Origin: Cupriavidus basilensis
GTDB taxonomy: Bacteria > Pseudomonadota > Gammaproteobacteria > Burkholderiales > Burkholderiaceae
Direction of reading: 5' to 3'
DNA length: 34,464 nucleotides
NCBI RefSeq assembly: GCF_029335485.1
Contig: NZ_JARJLM010000262.1
Location: 1 to 34,464, forward strand
Shown here in pieces: positions 1 to 8,170 of this stretch. The position numbers and the translations under genes were made by a program. How positions within the stretch are numbered: the stretch's first letter is position 1; each line of letters opens with the position of its first letter. The notes beneath the pieces were generated by a model, which worked only from the letters and a program-made list of their open reading frames with translations, searched no databases and was not told the origin of the DNA.

Positions 1-11
1 CGCCGGATCGT

Positions 12-989
12 CTACCGTGGATCGGAGCTTCCAGCCTCGCCGTCCCTGCCGTGCTCCTTCAGATAGCCGAGCACACCGCGCACCGCTGCCGACATGGGCC
101 GCGAGCGCCGGGTCAGCAGCCCCAGATTGACCATCGGCACGGGCAACGCCACGGGAAGCACGGACACCATCGCATAGCGGGCGTAGTGCTGCGCAACCTC
201 GTTCGGCACCACGGAGATCATGTCGGAGCTTTCCATCATGGCGGTGGTGGCAAGAATGGAGGCGGTCTCGACGATATCCAGGGGCTCGATCATGCCCGCT
301 TGCGTCAAGGCACGCTCGACCCTCAACCGCATCGGACTGCCTACCGGGTGAAGAATCCAGGTCATCGGCACCAGGTCGCGCAGGGTCAGCGGATCGATCC
401 TGGCCAACGGGTGGTCCGGCCGGGCGATCACTCGCATCTGCTCGCCCTTTTCGAACAGTTCAATGTCCAGGTCCGGATGGCTGAGCCGATCGGGCAGGCG
501 GCCCAGCACCACGTCGAAGTCTCCCCGGATCAGGGATGGCAGCAGGGTGTCGCTGGTACCGACCTCGATGGAAATCCGGACCTTCGGGTTGGCCGCCTTG
601 AATGCCAGCAGCCCGCGCGTCAGGACCGCCGGCACCGGTCCCATGACGGTGCCGATACGCACCAGTCCGGAGGCGCCACTGGCCAGTTCCGCGATTTCGG
701 CCTCCGCATGGCCGAATTCGTGCATCACCCCTTGGGCAAAACGGATCAGGACCTCGCCGTAGAGCGTCGGCTCCATGCCCCGGGGCAGGCGCTCGAACAG
801 CTGGACGCCGAGTCTCTCCTCGAGTTGCTGGAGCAACAGGCTGGCCGCGGGCTGGGTGGTGTGCATCGCCGCGGCCGCCCGGCGCAGGTTGCGGTGCTCC
901 GCCAGCGCGTTGATCAAGGCGATCTGCCGGCTCGATATCTTCAGCGGTGCAAACGCGTTCGCGGCGGTTTCGATCGGCTCGGGCTTCAC
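12..989 (-). CDS. LysR-family transcriptional regulator
   Basis: A 325-residue LysR-type regulator. The N-terminal winged helix-turn-helix covers about residues 17-75, with the typical pattern TTQPAASLLLQQLEERLG followed by LFERLPRG. A periplasmic-binding-protein-like effector domain fills about residues 105-305. The start read here is GTG (complement of 987-989); no convincing Shine-Dalgarno precedes it, and about 16 residues lie ahead of the usual domain start, so the true start is uncertain. It is transcribed away from the L-fuconate dehydratase gene across a 161-bp gap holding inverted and direct repeats, the usual layout for a LysR protein controlling its neighbour. The family assignment is firm; the effector is unknown, and a sugar acid is only an inference from the neighbour. 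Confidence 0.92.
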   Translation of the reverse strand: MKPEPIETAANAFAPLKISSRQIALINALAEHRNLRRAAAAMHTTQPAASLLLQQLEERLGVQLFERLPRGMEPTLYGEVLIRFAQGVMHEFGHAEAEIAELASGASGLVRIGTVMGPVPAVLTRGLLAFKAANPKVRISIEVGTSDTLLPSLIRGDFDVVLGRLPDRLSHPDLDIELFEKGEQMRVIARPDHPLARIDPLTLRDLVPMTWILHPVGSPMRLRVERALTQAGMIEPLDIVETASILATTAMMESSDMISVVPNEVAQHYARYAMVSVLPVALPVPMVNLGLLTRRSRPMSAAVRGVLGYLKEHGRDGEAGSSDPR

Positions 990-997
990 ATGGAAAA

Positions 998-1051
998 GAT
1001 ACGAATTTTGGTATCGATATATATGAAAACACGATTATGCAGGTATCGATA
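998..1051. promoter_or_regulatory. Putative LysR operator in the divergent promoter region
   Basis: The gap between the LysR gene and the dehydratase gene contains a perfect inverted repeat GATAC-N8-GTATC at 998-1015. It also has two direct copies of GGTATCGATA at 1010-1019 and 1042-1051, 32 bp apart, which is about three helical turns. The patch is more AT-rich than its surroundings. LysR proteins commonly bind an interrupted dyad plus a second half-site near the target promoter, so this is a reasonable operator. The assignment is an inference from position and symmetry. Confidence 0.5.
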
Positions 1052-1150
1052 GGGGCTGTACAGTCGATGCGTCCCAGAACCCCCCTGACGTTCCGGATGT
1101 CCCGGAGGGCTCCCACAACCAACCCCCACAACCAACCAGCCGAGCGTCCC

Positions 1151-2455
1151 ATGCGCATTCGAATTGCCCACCTCAGCGTCCACGACATTCGCTTTCCGAC
1201 GTCCAGAACCCTTGACGGCTCCGATGCCATGAATGCCGCTCCGGACTATTCGGCGACCTACGTGGTGCTGCATACCGATGCCCCGGGGATGGAAGGCCAC
1301 GGCCTGACCTTCACCATCGGCCGCGGCAACGAGATCTGCGTTCTCGCCGTACAATCGCTGGCCCCGCTGGTGGTGGGGCTGAGCCTCGACGAAATCACCT
1401 CGGACATGGGCGCCTTCTGGCGCCGCTTTACCACCGGCGACAGCCAGTTGCGCTGGCTCGGCCCGGAGAAAGGCGTGATCCACCTTGCGAGCGCGGCTAT
1501 CGTCAACGCCATCTGGGATCTGTGGGCAAAGTCGGCCGGCAAGCCGGTATGGAAGCTGCTGGCGGACATGACGCCGGAAGCGCTGGTCCGTTGCCTGGAT
1601 TTCAGCTACGTGACGGATGCCCTTACGCCGGAGGAAGCGGTCGCCCTGCTCCACCGCCAGGCCCCGGGCAAAGCACGGCGCGAGGCGCAGATGCGCGAGC
1701 AAGGCTACCCGGGCTACACCACTGCCGCGGGCTGGCTGGGCTACCCGGAAGACAAGATGCGCCAGCTGGCGCGCGATGCCGTCGCGGCGGGATGGACGCA
1801 CTTCAAGCAGAAAGTCGGCGCCGGCCTGGAGGAAGATATGCGCCGCGCCACGATCCTGCGCGAGGAGATCGGCTGGGATCGAACGCTGATGATGGACGCC
1901 AACCAGGTCTGGAGCGTGGATCAGTCGGTCGATGCCATGCGTCGCCTCGCAGCGTTCGATCCCTGGTGGATCGAAGAGCCGACCAGCCCGGACGATATTC
2001 TCGGGCACGCCGAGATCCGCCGGCGCATCGCACCGATTGGCGTGGCTACCGGTGAGCACTGCCACAATCGCGTGATGTTCAAGCAGTTGTTCCAGGCGCA
2101 GGCATTGGATTTCTGCCAGCTGGACGCGGCGCGCCTCGGCGGCCTCAACGAAGTCCTGATCGTCGTCTTGCTGGCGGCAAAGTTCGGCATCCCGGTCTGC
2201 CCCCATGGCGGCGGCGTCGGCTTGTGCGAATACGTGCAAAACATCGCGCTGTTCGACTACATCGCGGTATCGGGTTCGCTGCAGAACCGGGTGCTCGAAT
2301 ACGTCGACCATCTGCACGAGCACTTCATCGAGCCGGTGGTGATCCGCAACGGCCGCTATATGCCGCCGCAACGCCCGGGCTACAGCATCGAGATGCATGC
2401 CGACACGCTCGAGCGCTACCGGTTTCCGCACGGACCGGTCTGGTCCGGCAGCTGA
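1151..2455 (+). CDS. L-fuconate dehydratase (enolase superfamily)
   Basis: A 434-residue enolase-superfamily protein resembling L-fuconate dehydratase, which dehydrates L-fuconate to 2-keto-3-deoxy-L-fuconate in non-phosphorylative L-fucose breakdown. The N terminus has the family signature RFPTSRTLDGSDAMN and GHGLTFTIGRGNE. The catalytic set is complete: Lys219 and Lys221 (FKQKVG), metal ligands Asp249 (DANQVW), Glu275 (EEPTSPDD) and Glu302 (GEHCHNR), and His352 (CPHGGG). The ATG at 1151 was chosen because the protein signature begins there, although the open frame extends upstream; the Shine-Dalgarno is weak. A 12-bp direct repeat (1112-1123, 1125-1136) precedes it. No other fucose-pathway gene is in the window, so the true substrate could be a related sugar acid. 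Confidence 0.9.
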   Translation: MRIRIAHLSVHDIRFPTSRTLDGSDAMNAAPDYSATYVVLHTDAPGMEGHGLTFTIGRGNEICVLAVQSLAPLVVGLSLDEITSDMGAFWRRFTTGDSQLRWLGPEKGVIHLASAAIVNAIWDLWAKSAGKPVWKLLADMTPEALVRCLDFSYVTDALTPEEAVALLHRQAPGKARREAQMREQGYPGYTTAAGWLGYPEDKMRQLARDAVAAGWTHFKQKVGAGLEEDMRRATILREEIGWDRTLMMDANQVWSVDQSVDAMRRLAAFDPWWIEEPTSPDDILGHAEIRRRIAPIGVATGEHCHNRVMFKQLFQAQALDFCQLDAARLGGLNEVLIVVLLAAKFGIPVCPHGGGVGLCEYVQNIALFDYIAVSGSLQNRVLEYVDHLHEHFIEPVVIRNGRYMPPQRPGYSIEMHADTLERYRFPHGPVWSGS

Positions 2456-2775
2456 TGAAGCACGCACCGGCGCCTGCATCGTATATGGACTGCTGTCGAC
2501 CCCGCTGTAGGCGCCGACCTTGATTTCGCCACCATAGGAGTCGACGAGACCGGGGAACGCATCCTTGTGCCGATGCTCAGGGTGCCTTCCGGCGAGCGCA
2601 CCAGGGGCGAGATCCATGGCGATGGGCAGAACGGCTTCGTGCCTTGGCAGATCGGCGCATCACTGGAAGAACGTGGGCTTCCCGGCTCCGCTGCCTACCC
2701 GCGGATAACCGGCACAAGCAGCAGGCTCATCAGCTTGCAGATCAGCCGCCGTCTTCCACGGTCGCATCGTCCGGA
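2456..2775. other. Intergenic region with no recognised gene
   Basis: About 320 bp lie between the dehydratase stop and the convergent end of the second LysR gene. Several short open frames cross it on both strands, but none has a credible start, ribosome site or family motif. It may contain the worn remains of a gene, but I cannot name one. I saw no terminator hairpin with a T-tract. Confidence 0.4.
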
Positions 2776-3711
2776 TCAGGCCGGCATCCGTCCGCGCCTG
2801 CCCTTCCCCACCCGCGCGGCCATCGCCTCATGCACCGCCTCGCGCACGCATTCGGCCAGCAGTTCCGCCGCAGGCGTACGCGACAGGCGAGCCGCACGGG
2901 CGATCACCAGCGGCTGCCGGATGGTTTCTTCACGGATCGGCCTTTCGACCACGCCGCTTGTCAGGGCCGCCGACGGCGCCTGGGTGATCAGCAGCGATAC
3001 GCCCAGCCCGTTCGCCACCATGCTCCTCGCGAGTTCCAGCGAGGTGGCGCGATAGCGGATCTCCGGTTGCAAGCCATACTGCCAGAACGGCGCCATCAGG
3101 AAATCGCGGCTGTGCGGCAGGTCGATCAGGATCAGCGGTTCGCTGGCCAGCTCCCGCAGGGAGATCCCGCCCCTTCCCCTGGCCAGCTTCGAGCCGGCAG
3201 GGACCAGTCCGTACGGATGCAGTTCGGCGATGCATTCGCGCTCGATCCCGCTGGGCAAGCCCACGTCGTAGGTCAGTGCGAATTCGATATGGCCGCCGTG
3301 CAGCCAGTCTTCGATCTGCGCCAGATCGCCTTCGACGAAGCGCACCGCCAGATCGGGAAAACGGGCGCGCGCGATCCGCAGCAGCACGGGCAGGTAGACC
3401 GGGGCAAGCGTGCGGAATACCCCGATATGGACCTCGCCAGAGGCGGCGTCGCCGCTCTCGTCGGCCTCGAACGCAGTCGCCGCGGCGAGGATTTGCCGCG
3501 CCTCGGCCAGCTTGCGCACGCCGAAGCGGGTCAGCGTCATCCGCGATCCGGCGTCCCGCGCGAACAGTTCTTCTCCGAACAGCGCTTCGAGTTCGCGAAT
3601 GGCAACGGAGATCGAGGGCTGCGAGACGTTCAGCGTCCGGGCCGCTGACGTGGTGCTCCCGGCCTGCGCCGCCGCCGCGAAATAGCGCAACAGGCGCAAG
3701 GAGATTCTCAT
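2776..3711 (-). CDS. LysR-family transcriptional regulator
   Basis: A 311-residue LysR-type regulator. The helix-turn-helix lies at about residues 3-62, including SAARTLNVSQPSISVAIRELE and LFARDAGSRMTLT. The effector-binding region follows, with conserved-style segments such as EVHIGVFRTLAP and GLGVSLLI. The ATG at 3711 (complement) is preferred over an adjacent in-frame TTG at 3714. The gene is divergent from the CoA-transferase operon, and an AT-rich inverted repeat sits between them, so it most likely controls that operon. Its inducer cannot be read from sequence; a carboxylic acid or its CoA ester would fit the neighbours. Confidence 0.92.
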   Translation of the reverse strand: MRISLRLLRYFAAAAQAGSTTSAARTLNVSQPSISVAIRELEALFGEELFARDAGSRMTLTRFGVRKLAEARQILAAATAFEADESGDAASGEVHIGVFRTLAPVYLPVLLRIARARFPDLAVRFVEGDLAQIEDWLHGGHIEFALTYDVGLPSGIERECIAELHPYGLVPAGSKLARGRGGISLRELASEPLILIDLPHSRDFLMAPFWQYGLQPEIRYRATSLELARSMVANGLGVSLLITQAPSAALTSGVVERPIREETIRQPLVIARAARLSRTPAAELLAECVREAVHEAMAARVGKGRRGRMPA

Positions 3712-3737
3712 CAAGAAATCGTATAGGTGATAGTAGA

Positions 3738-3757
3738 TATCAATATTTTACTTGATA
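3738..3757. promoter_or_regulatory. Putative LysR operator upstream of the CoA-transferase operon
   Basis: A perfect inverted repeat TATCAA-N8-TTGATA lies in an AT-rich patch between the divergent LysR and CoA-transferase genes. Its interrupted-dyad form and position, 27 bp from the regulator start, are typical of LysR recognition sites. The binding protein is inferred from location only. Confidence 0.5.
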
Positions 3758-3866
3758 GCCATGGCTGACCAGAATCATGGCATCGGCAAGCACGCCGCGC
3801 TGCATCGCCCTCGCGGCGGCGATACCACGCTGGCGAGGCTGCCCTGGCTACCTGGAGGAGTGTGAA

Positions 3867-5144
3867 GTGAACCATCCTGACCTGCCGCTTGCCGGCATCC
3901 GCGTGATCGATTTTTCGCGCGTGCTTGCCGGGCCTTACTGCACGGCCCTGCTCGGCGACCTCGGCGCCGAGGTGATCAAGATCGAGCCGCCGGGCGGTGA
4001 CGACTACCGCGCGGTCGGCCCCTTCGTGGATGGCCGGAGCGGCCTGTTCTCCGCCATGAACCGCAACAAGCAGAGCATCGTCATCGACCTGAAGGCGGAA
4101 GCCGGCCTGGCGCTGGCGCGTTCGCTGTGCGAGCGGGCCGACGTGGTGGTGGAGAACTTCCGCCCGGGCGTCGCGCAGAAGCTGGGCATCGGCTACGCGG
4201 CGCTGCGCGAGCTGAATCCTTCGCTCGTCTATGCCAGCGTGTCGGGTTTCGGCCAGACCGGGCCGGAGTCGCATCGGCCGGCCTACGACATCATCCTGCA
4301 GGCGATGTGCGGCCTGATGGACGCCACCGGCGCGCCGGACGGCACGCCCACGCTGCTGGGTGAAGCCGTGTCGGATGTGGTGAGCGGCCTCTTTGCTTCG
4401 TGGGGCGTGCTGGCGGCCCTGCTCTCGCGGGAGAAGACCGGCAGGGGCACGCATGTGGATGTGTCGATGTTCGATGCCACCCTGAGCCTGAGCGCCACCC
4501 TGGTCGCCCGCTACGCCGCGACCGGGCTGGCCCCGCGCCGCGTCGGCAACCGCCACCCGTCGTCCGCGCCGTTCGGCGCGTATCGTGCCGCGGATGGCTT
4601 CTACGTGGTGGCGGTGCTGAACAACAAGCTGTTCCAGACGCTTGCCGGCACCATCGGCCAGCCGGAGCTGGCCGCCGATCCGCGCTTCGCCGACGATCAC
4701 TCGCGCTGCAGCGCCGAGGCCGATCTGCGGGCATGCATCGAGGCATGGTCCGCCACGCGCACGGTCGAGGAAGTGAACCGCTTGCTTAGCGCCGCGGGCA
4801 TTCCAGTCGCCCCCATCCGCAATGTGAAACAGGCGATGGAGAGCGACCATGCCGCTTACCGCGGCTTGCTGACCGAGGTGCCGGATGCGCGCGGCGGCAA
4901 GGTCCGCCTGCCCTCGCAGCCCGTGAAGTTCTCCGGCTACCGCGCCAATCGGGTGACCACCGCTCCCGCGCTGGGTGAGCACACGGACGCCATCCTGGCA
5001 ACCCTCGGCATCGCCGGCGACGCCGTGCCGGCCCTGCGCGCGAGCGGGGCGCTGGGACCTGAAGCGCTCAAGCCTGCCGCGCACCATCGCCCGGGCGCTG
5101 GCACAACACCGGAAGACACCAACATGGAGAATCAACATGCATAA
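3867..5144 (+). CDS. Type III (CaiB/BaiF family) CoA-transferase
   Basis: A 425-residue family III CoA-transferase, which moves CoA between an acyl-CoA donor and a free carboxylic acid in the cytoplasm. The N terminus has the family pattern GIRVIDFSRVLAGPY, then GAEVIKIEPP and VVVENFRPG. The catalytic aspartate is Asp170 in GEAVSDVVSG, the position of the active-site Asp in formyl-CoA transferase. Start: GTG at 3867, because GGAGGAG at 3853-3859 sits 7 bases upstream and the conserved region begins soon after; the frame is open further upstream without a ribosome site. Its last 8 bases overlap the start of the acyl-CoA dehydrogenase gene, so the two are translationally coupled. Substrate unknown. 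Confidence 0.92.
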   Translation: MNHPDLPLAGIRVIDFSRVLAGPYCTALLGDLGAEVIKIEPPGGDDYRAVGPFVDGRSGLFSAMNRNKQSIVIDLKAEAGLALARSLCERADVVVENFRPGVAQKLGIGYAALRELNPSLVYASVSGFGQTGPESHRPAYDIILQAMCGLMDATGAPDGTPTLLGEAVSDVVSGLFASWGVLAALLSREKTGRGTHVDVSMFDATLSLSATLVARYAATGLAPRRVGNRHPSSAPFGAYRAADGFYVVAVLNNKLFQTLAGTIGQPELAADPRFADDHSRCSAEADLRACIEAWSATRTVEEVNRLLSAAGIPVAPIRNVKQAMESDHAAYRGLLTEVPDARGGKVRLPSQPVKFSGYRANRVTTAPALGEHTDAILATLGIAGDAVPALRASGALGPEALKPAAHHRPGAGTTPEDTNMENQHA

Positions 5145-6276
5145 ACGATTGGGCGTGCAGCCGGCCGACCTCGAGATCGGCGATGCCATCGGGCGGTTCG
5201 CCCGCAGCGAACTGGCGCCGAAGGCGGCCGAGATCGACCGCGACGAAGCCTCGACCACGCGTTATGTTCCGCTGCTTGCCGAACTCGGCATCATGGGCAT
5301 GAACCTGCCGGAGCGTTGGGGCGGCATCGACGCTTCTCCCGTTGCGCTGATCCTGTCGCTGGTCGAGATTGCCAGGGCCTGCGCCTCCACCTCCTCGATG
5401 ATCGGGGCGCATTACCTCGCCACCGATTCGATCCTGATCGGCGGCGACGACAGCCTGCGTGAGCGCTACCTGCCCGACGCCGCGGCCGGCGCGAAGCTTG
5501 GCGCCTTTGCGCTGACCGAGCCACGGGCCGGGTCGAATCCCGCGGACATGGCGACGCGCGCCACTCCGGAGGGCGATGGCTACCGCCTGCGCGGTGTGAA
5601 GCATTTCATCTCCAATGCCGACGCAGCGGATTTCATCGTGGTCTACGCGAAGACCGATCCCGAGGCGGGGACGCGCGGTATCAGCGCCTTCGTGGTCGAC
5701 CGGAAGACGCCGGGGGTGGAGGTTGCCCCGGCTGAAAAGCTGATGGGCATCCGCGGCGCACCCGCGCACGAAGTGGCGCTCGACTGCTTCGTCCCGGCCG
5801 CGAACCGGCTTGGCGCAGAGGGCAGCGGCTTTCGCACGGCCATGAAGGTGCTGGACAACAGTCGCCTGGACGTGGCCGCCACCAGCCTCGGCATTGCGGA
5901 GGCCGCGCTCGAAGCGGCGGTCGACTGGGCCAGGCAGCGCGAGGTTGGCGGCGAACCGCTGTCGCGCAAGCAGGGCCTGCAGTGGATGTTTGCCGACATG
6001 AAGACACGGCTCGAAGCCGCCTGGCTGCTTACCTTGCAGGCCGCGGTCATGCGCGGGGCCGGCGAGCCCTTCACCGACCACGCCTCGATGGCCAAGCTCT
6101 ACGCATCCGAAACCGTGGCCTTCGTGACGGATACGGCCTTGCAGATCCACGGCGGCTACGGCTTTACGCGCGAGATGCCGCTGGAGCGCCTGGTGCGCGA
6201 TGCGCGCATCCTGCGGATCTACGAAGGCTCCTCCGAGATCCAGCGCACGGTGATTGCGCGGTCCTTGCTCCGCTAG
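5137..6276 (+). CDS. Acyl-CoA dehydrogenase
   Basis: A 379-residue FAD-dependent acyl-CoA dehydrogenase that would introduce an alpha-beta double bond in an acyl-CoA and pass electrons to ETF. It shows the family signatures FALTEPRAGSNP at about residues 124-135, IHGGYGFTREMPLERLVRDARI near the C terminus (split motif) and RIYEGSSEIQR at 360-370. Glu363 is at the usual catalytic base position. The ATG at 5137 follows GGAGA at 5126-5130 and lies inside the CoA-transferase stop region. The pair suggests activation of an acid to its CoA ester followed by oxidation. Chain length or branching preference cannot be judged. Length is normal for the family. Confidence 0.94.
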   Translation: MHKRLGVQPADLEIGDAIGRFARSELAPKAAEIDRDEASTTRYVPLLAELGIMGMNLPERWGGIDASPVALILSLVEIARACASTSSMIGAHYLATDSILIGGDDSLRERYLPDAAAGAKLGAFALTEPRAGSNPADMATRATPEGDGYRLRGVKHFISNADAADFIVVYAKTDPEAGTRGISAFVVDRKTPGVEVAPAEKLMGIRGAPAHEVALDCFVPAANRLGAEGSGFRTAMKVLDNSRLDVAATSLGIAEAALEAAVDWARQREVGGEPLSRKQGLQWMFADMKTRLEAAWLLTLQAAVMRGAGEPFTDHASMAKLYASETVAFVTDTALQIHGGYGFTREMPLERLVRDARILRIYEGSSEIQRTVIARSLLR

Positions 6277-6365
6277 GCGATCGCCCACCCCTCTCGGCAA
6301 CCGACTGCCCATCGGCGTCCCTCGGGCCGCCGCATGGCAGCGCACAACATATTCAGGAGACAGAG

Positions 6366-7808
6366 ATGGAAGCCCCAGGATCCGGCGCGGCCCCGCGCAA
6401 GCTGATCGAACGCCGCTCGATCGATTACATCCCCGAGTCGGAGCGGCACGGCAGTCTGTTCAGCCAATTCACCCTGTGGCTCGGCGCCAACCTGCAGGTG
6501 ACCGCCGTGGTAACGGGGGCGCTGGCGGTGGTGCTCGGCGGCGATGTCTTCTGGTCGCTGGCGGGTTTGCTGGTTGGCCAGGTGATCGGTGGCGCCGTGA
6601 TGGCGCTGCATGGGGCCCAGGGCCCGCAACTGGGGCTGCCGCAGATGATCTCCAGCCGCGTCCAGTTTGGCGTCTACGGCGCCATTATCCCGCTGGTGCT
6701 GGTCTGCATCATGTACGTGGGCTTCTCCGCCGGCGGCATGGTGCTGGCCGGCCAGGCGCTCGGCCACTTCCTTGGCATCGGCAGTACGAGCGCCATTCTC
6801 GTGTTCGCCGCACTGGTGGTGATGCTGGCCGCGCTCGGCTACCGGACCATTCATACGATGGGCCGCATCTCCAGCATCGTCGGCGTGCTGGCCTTTCTCT
6901 ACCTGTTCGCCAGCCTGCTGCATGGGCACGACATCGGTGCGCTGCTGCAGAACCGCCACTTCACGGTGGGCTCGTTCCTGCTTGCAGTGTCCTTGTCGGC
7001 TTCGTGGCAGATTGCCTATGGCCCGTACGTGGCCGACTATTCCCGCTATTTGCCACGCTCTACCTCTGCGCTCAAGACGTTCCTTGCGGTGGGCGCGGGT
7101 TCGGTGCTGGGTGCGCAAGTCTCCATGGTGTTCGGCGTGTTTGCCGCGGCCCTGGCAGGCGACCGTTTCGCCGGACACGAGGTATCGTTCATCGTCGGCC
7201 TCGGCGCCAGCGGGGCCGTGGCGGCGCTGCTGTACCTGACCATTGCGCTGGGCAAGCTCACCATCACCACGCTGAATGCCTATGGCAGCGTGATGTCGGT
7301 GGCGGCCATCATCACGGGTTTTGGCGGGCAGCGCACCATCTCCAGCCGCGCGCGGCTTGGCTTTATCCTGCTGATGGTCGGGTTGTCGACAGCGCTGGCG
7401 CTGGCCGGCGAGCGCGCGTTCCTGAAGGAGTTCTCCGCCTTCCTGCTGTTCCTCCTCGCCTTCTTCACGCCGTGGAGCGCGATCAACCTGGTGGACTATT
7501 ACTTCGTTACCCGGGAGCGCTATGATGTGCCGGCGCTCTCCGATCCGGACGGGCGCTACGGCCGCTGGAACATGGCGGGCATCGTGGTCTACGCGCTGGG
7601 CGTGCTGGTGCAGATGCCGCTGATTGCCACCAGCTTCTACACCGGCGCGTGGGTAGCGGCGCTGGGCGGCGTCGACATCTCGTGGATCGTGGGCCTGCTG
7701 GTGCCGGCCCTGCTCTACTACCTTGTTTCGCGGGCCAGACTGGACCAGGTCCCGAAGGCCCTGATCCTGCCGGACGAGCCTGGCGCGGCCAAGGCCACGG
7801 GAGGCTGA
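6366..7808 (+). CDS. NCS1-family permease (purine/cytosine permease type)
   Basis: A 480-residue integral membrane transporter of the nucleobase:cation symporter-1 family, probably with 12 membrane helices. A polar N terminus (about 33 residues) leads into the first helix WLGANLQVTAVV, followed by the conserved loop GPQLGLPQMISSRVQFG and repeated hydrophobic segments to about residue 465. The ATG at 6366 is supported by AGGAGA at 6355-6360. It is 89 bp after the acyl-CoA dehydrogenase gene and probably in the same operon. NCS1 proteins usually carry purines, cytosine, hydantoins, allantoin or vitamins, so finding one with CoA-ester genes is unusual. The cargo may be the acid handled by this operon, but that is inference. 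Confidence 0.9.
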   Translation: MEAPGSGAAPRKLIERRSIDYIPESERHGSLFSQFTLWLGANLQVTAVVTGALAVVLGGDVFWSLAGLLVGQVIGGAVMALHGAQGPQLGLPQMISSRVQFGVYGAIIPLVLVCIMYVGFSAGGMVLAGQALGHFLGIGSTSAILVFAALVVMLAALGYRTIHTMGRISSIVGVLAFLYLFASLLHGHDIGALLQNRHFTVGSFLLAVSLSASWQIAYGPYVADYSRYLPRSTSALKTFLAVGAGSVLGAQVSMVFGVFAAALAGDRFAGHEVSFIVGLGASGAVAALLYLTIALGKLTITTLNAYGSVMSVAAIITGFGGQRTISSRARLGFILLMVGLSTALALAGERAFLKEFSAFLLFLLAFFTPWSAINLVDYYFVTRERYDVPALSDPDGRYGRWNMAGIVVYALGVLVQMPLIATSFYTGAWVAALGGVDISWIVGLLVPALLYYLVSRARLDQVPKALILPDEPGAAKATGG

Positions 7809-7822
7809 GCGGGTCCACGAGA

Positions 7823-8125
7823 TCAGACGTCGACGATCACCAGCGTGCCATGGCTGCCCGGCAGCACGGCATGCGGGACCCCGGCCGGGGCGAGGTACAT
7901 CTGCCCTGGCCGGACCACCACGGTTTCGGCTTCGACCTGTAGCATCAACTGCCCGCTCACCACGAACAGGCCCTCGTTGTAGTCGTGCGTCTCGGCTTCA
8001 TAGGGCTGTGCGTCCATGCGGAGAACCTTGATGCGGGCGGGGCCGACCTGCCCCACCACCGACGATTTCCACACCGTCGGCAAATCCGACGCGAGGGCAT
8101 CAAACTGAATCAGCGGCACCGGCAT
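7823..8125 (-). CDS. Small single-domain cupin protein
   Basis: A 100-residue protein that is almost entirely one cupin beta-barrel. Cupin motif 1 is ETHDYNEGLFVVSG, with His47 and Glu51 as likely metal ligands; the second histidine of the usual H-x-H pair is Tyr49. Motif 2 is PGQMYLAPAGVPHAV, with His85. Such small cupins may be isomerases, dioxygenases or ligand sensors, and nothing here singles out a reaction. It lies 45 bp downstream of the glutathione transferase gene on the same strand, so the two may be co-transcribed. It ends 14 bp from the convergent permease gene. The reduced metal site suggests either three-ligand metal binding or a non-catalytic role. Confidence 0.85.
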   Translation of the reverse strand: MPVPLIQFDALASDLPTVWKSSVVGQVGPARIKVLRMDAQPYEAETHDYNEGLFVVSGQLMLQVEAETVVVRPGQMYLAPAGVPHAVLPGSHGTLVIVDV

Positions 8126-8170
8126 GGCTCCAATGTTGATCGTCGATCCACATCCGACGGGTTGGCACGT

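Noticed and set aside
986-2617. Long (543-codon) open frame on the minus strand opposite the dehydratase gene
   Set aside because: It is antisense to a gene with complete catalytic motifs, has no family motif itself, and such frames are expected in high-GC DNA.
3711-5258. 515-codon minus-strand frame opposite the CoA-transferase gene
   Set aside because: A composition artefact: no motif, no ribosome site, and the opposite strand encodes a well-marked CoA-transferase.
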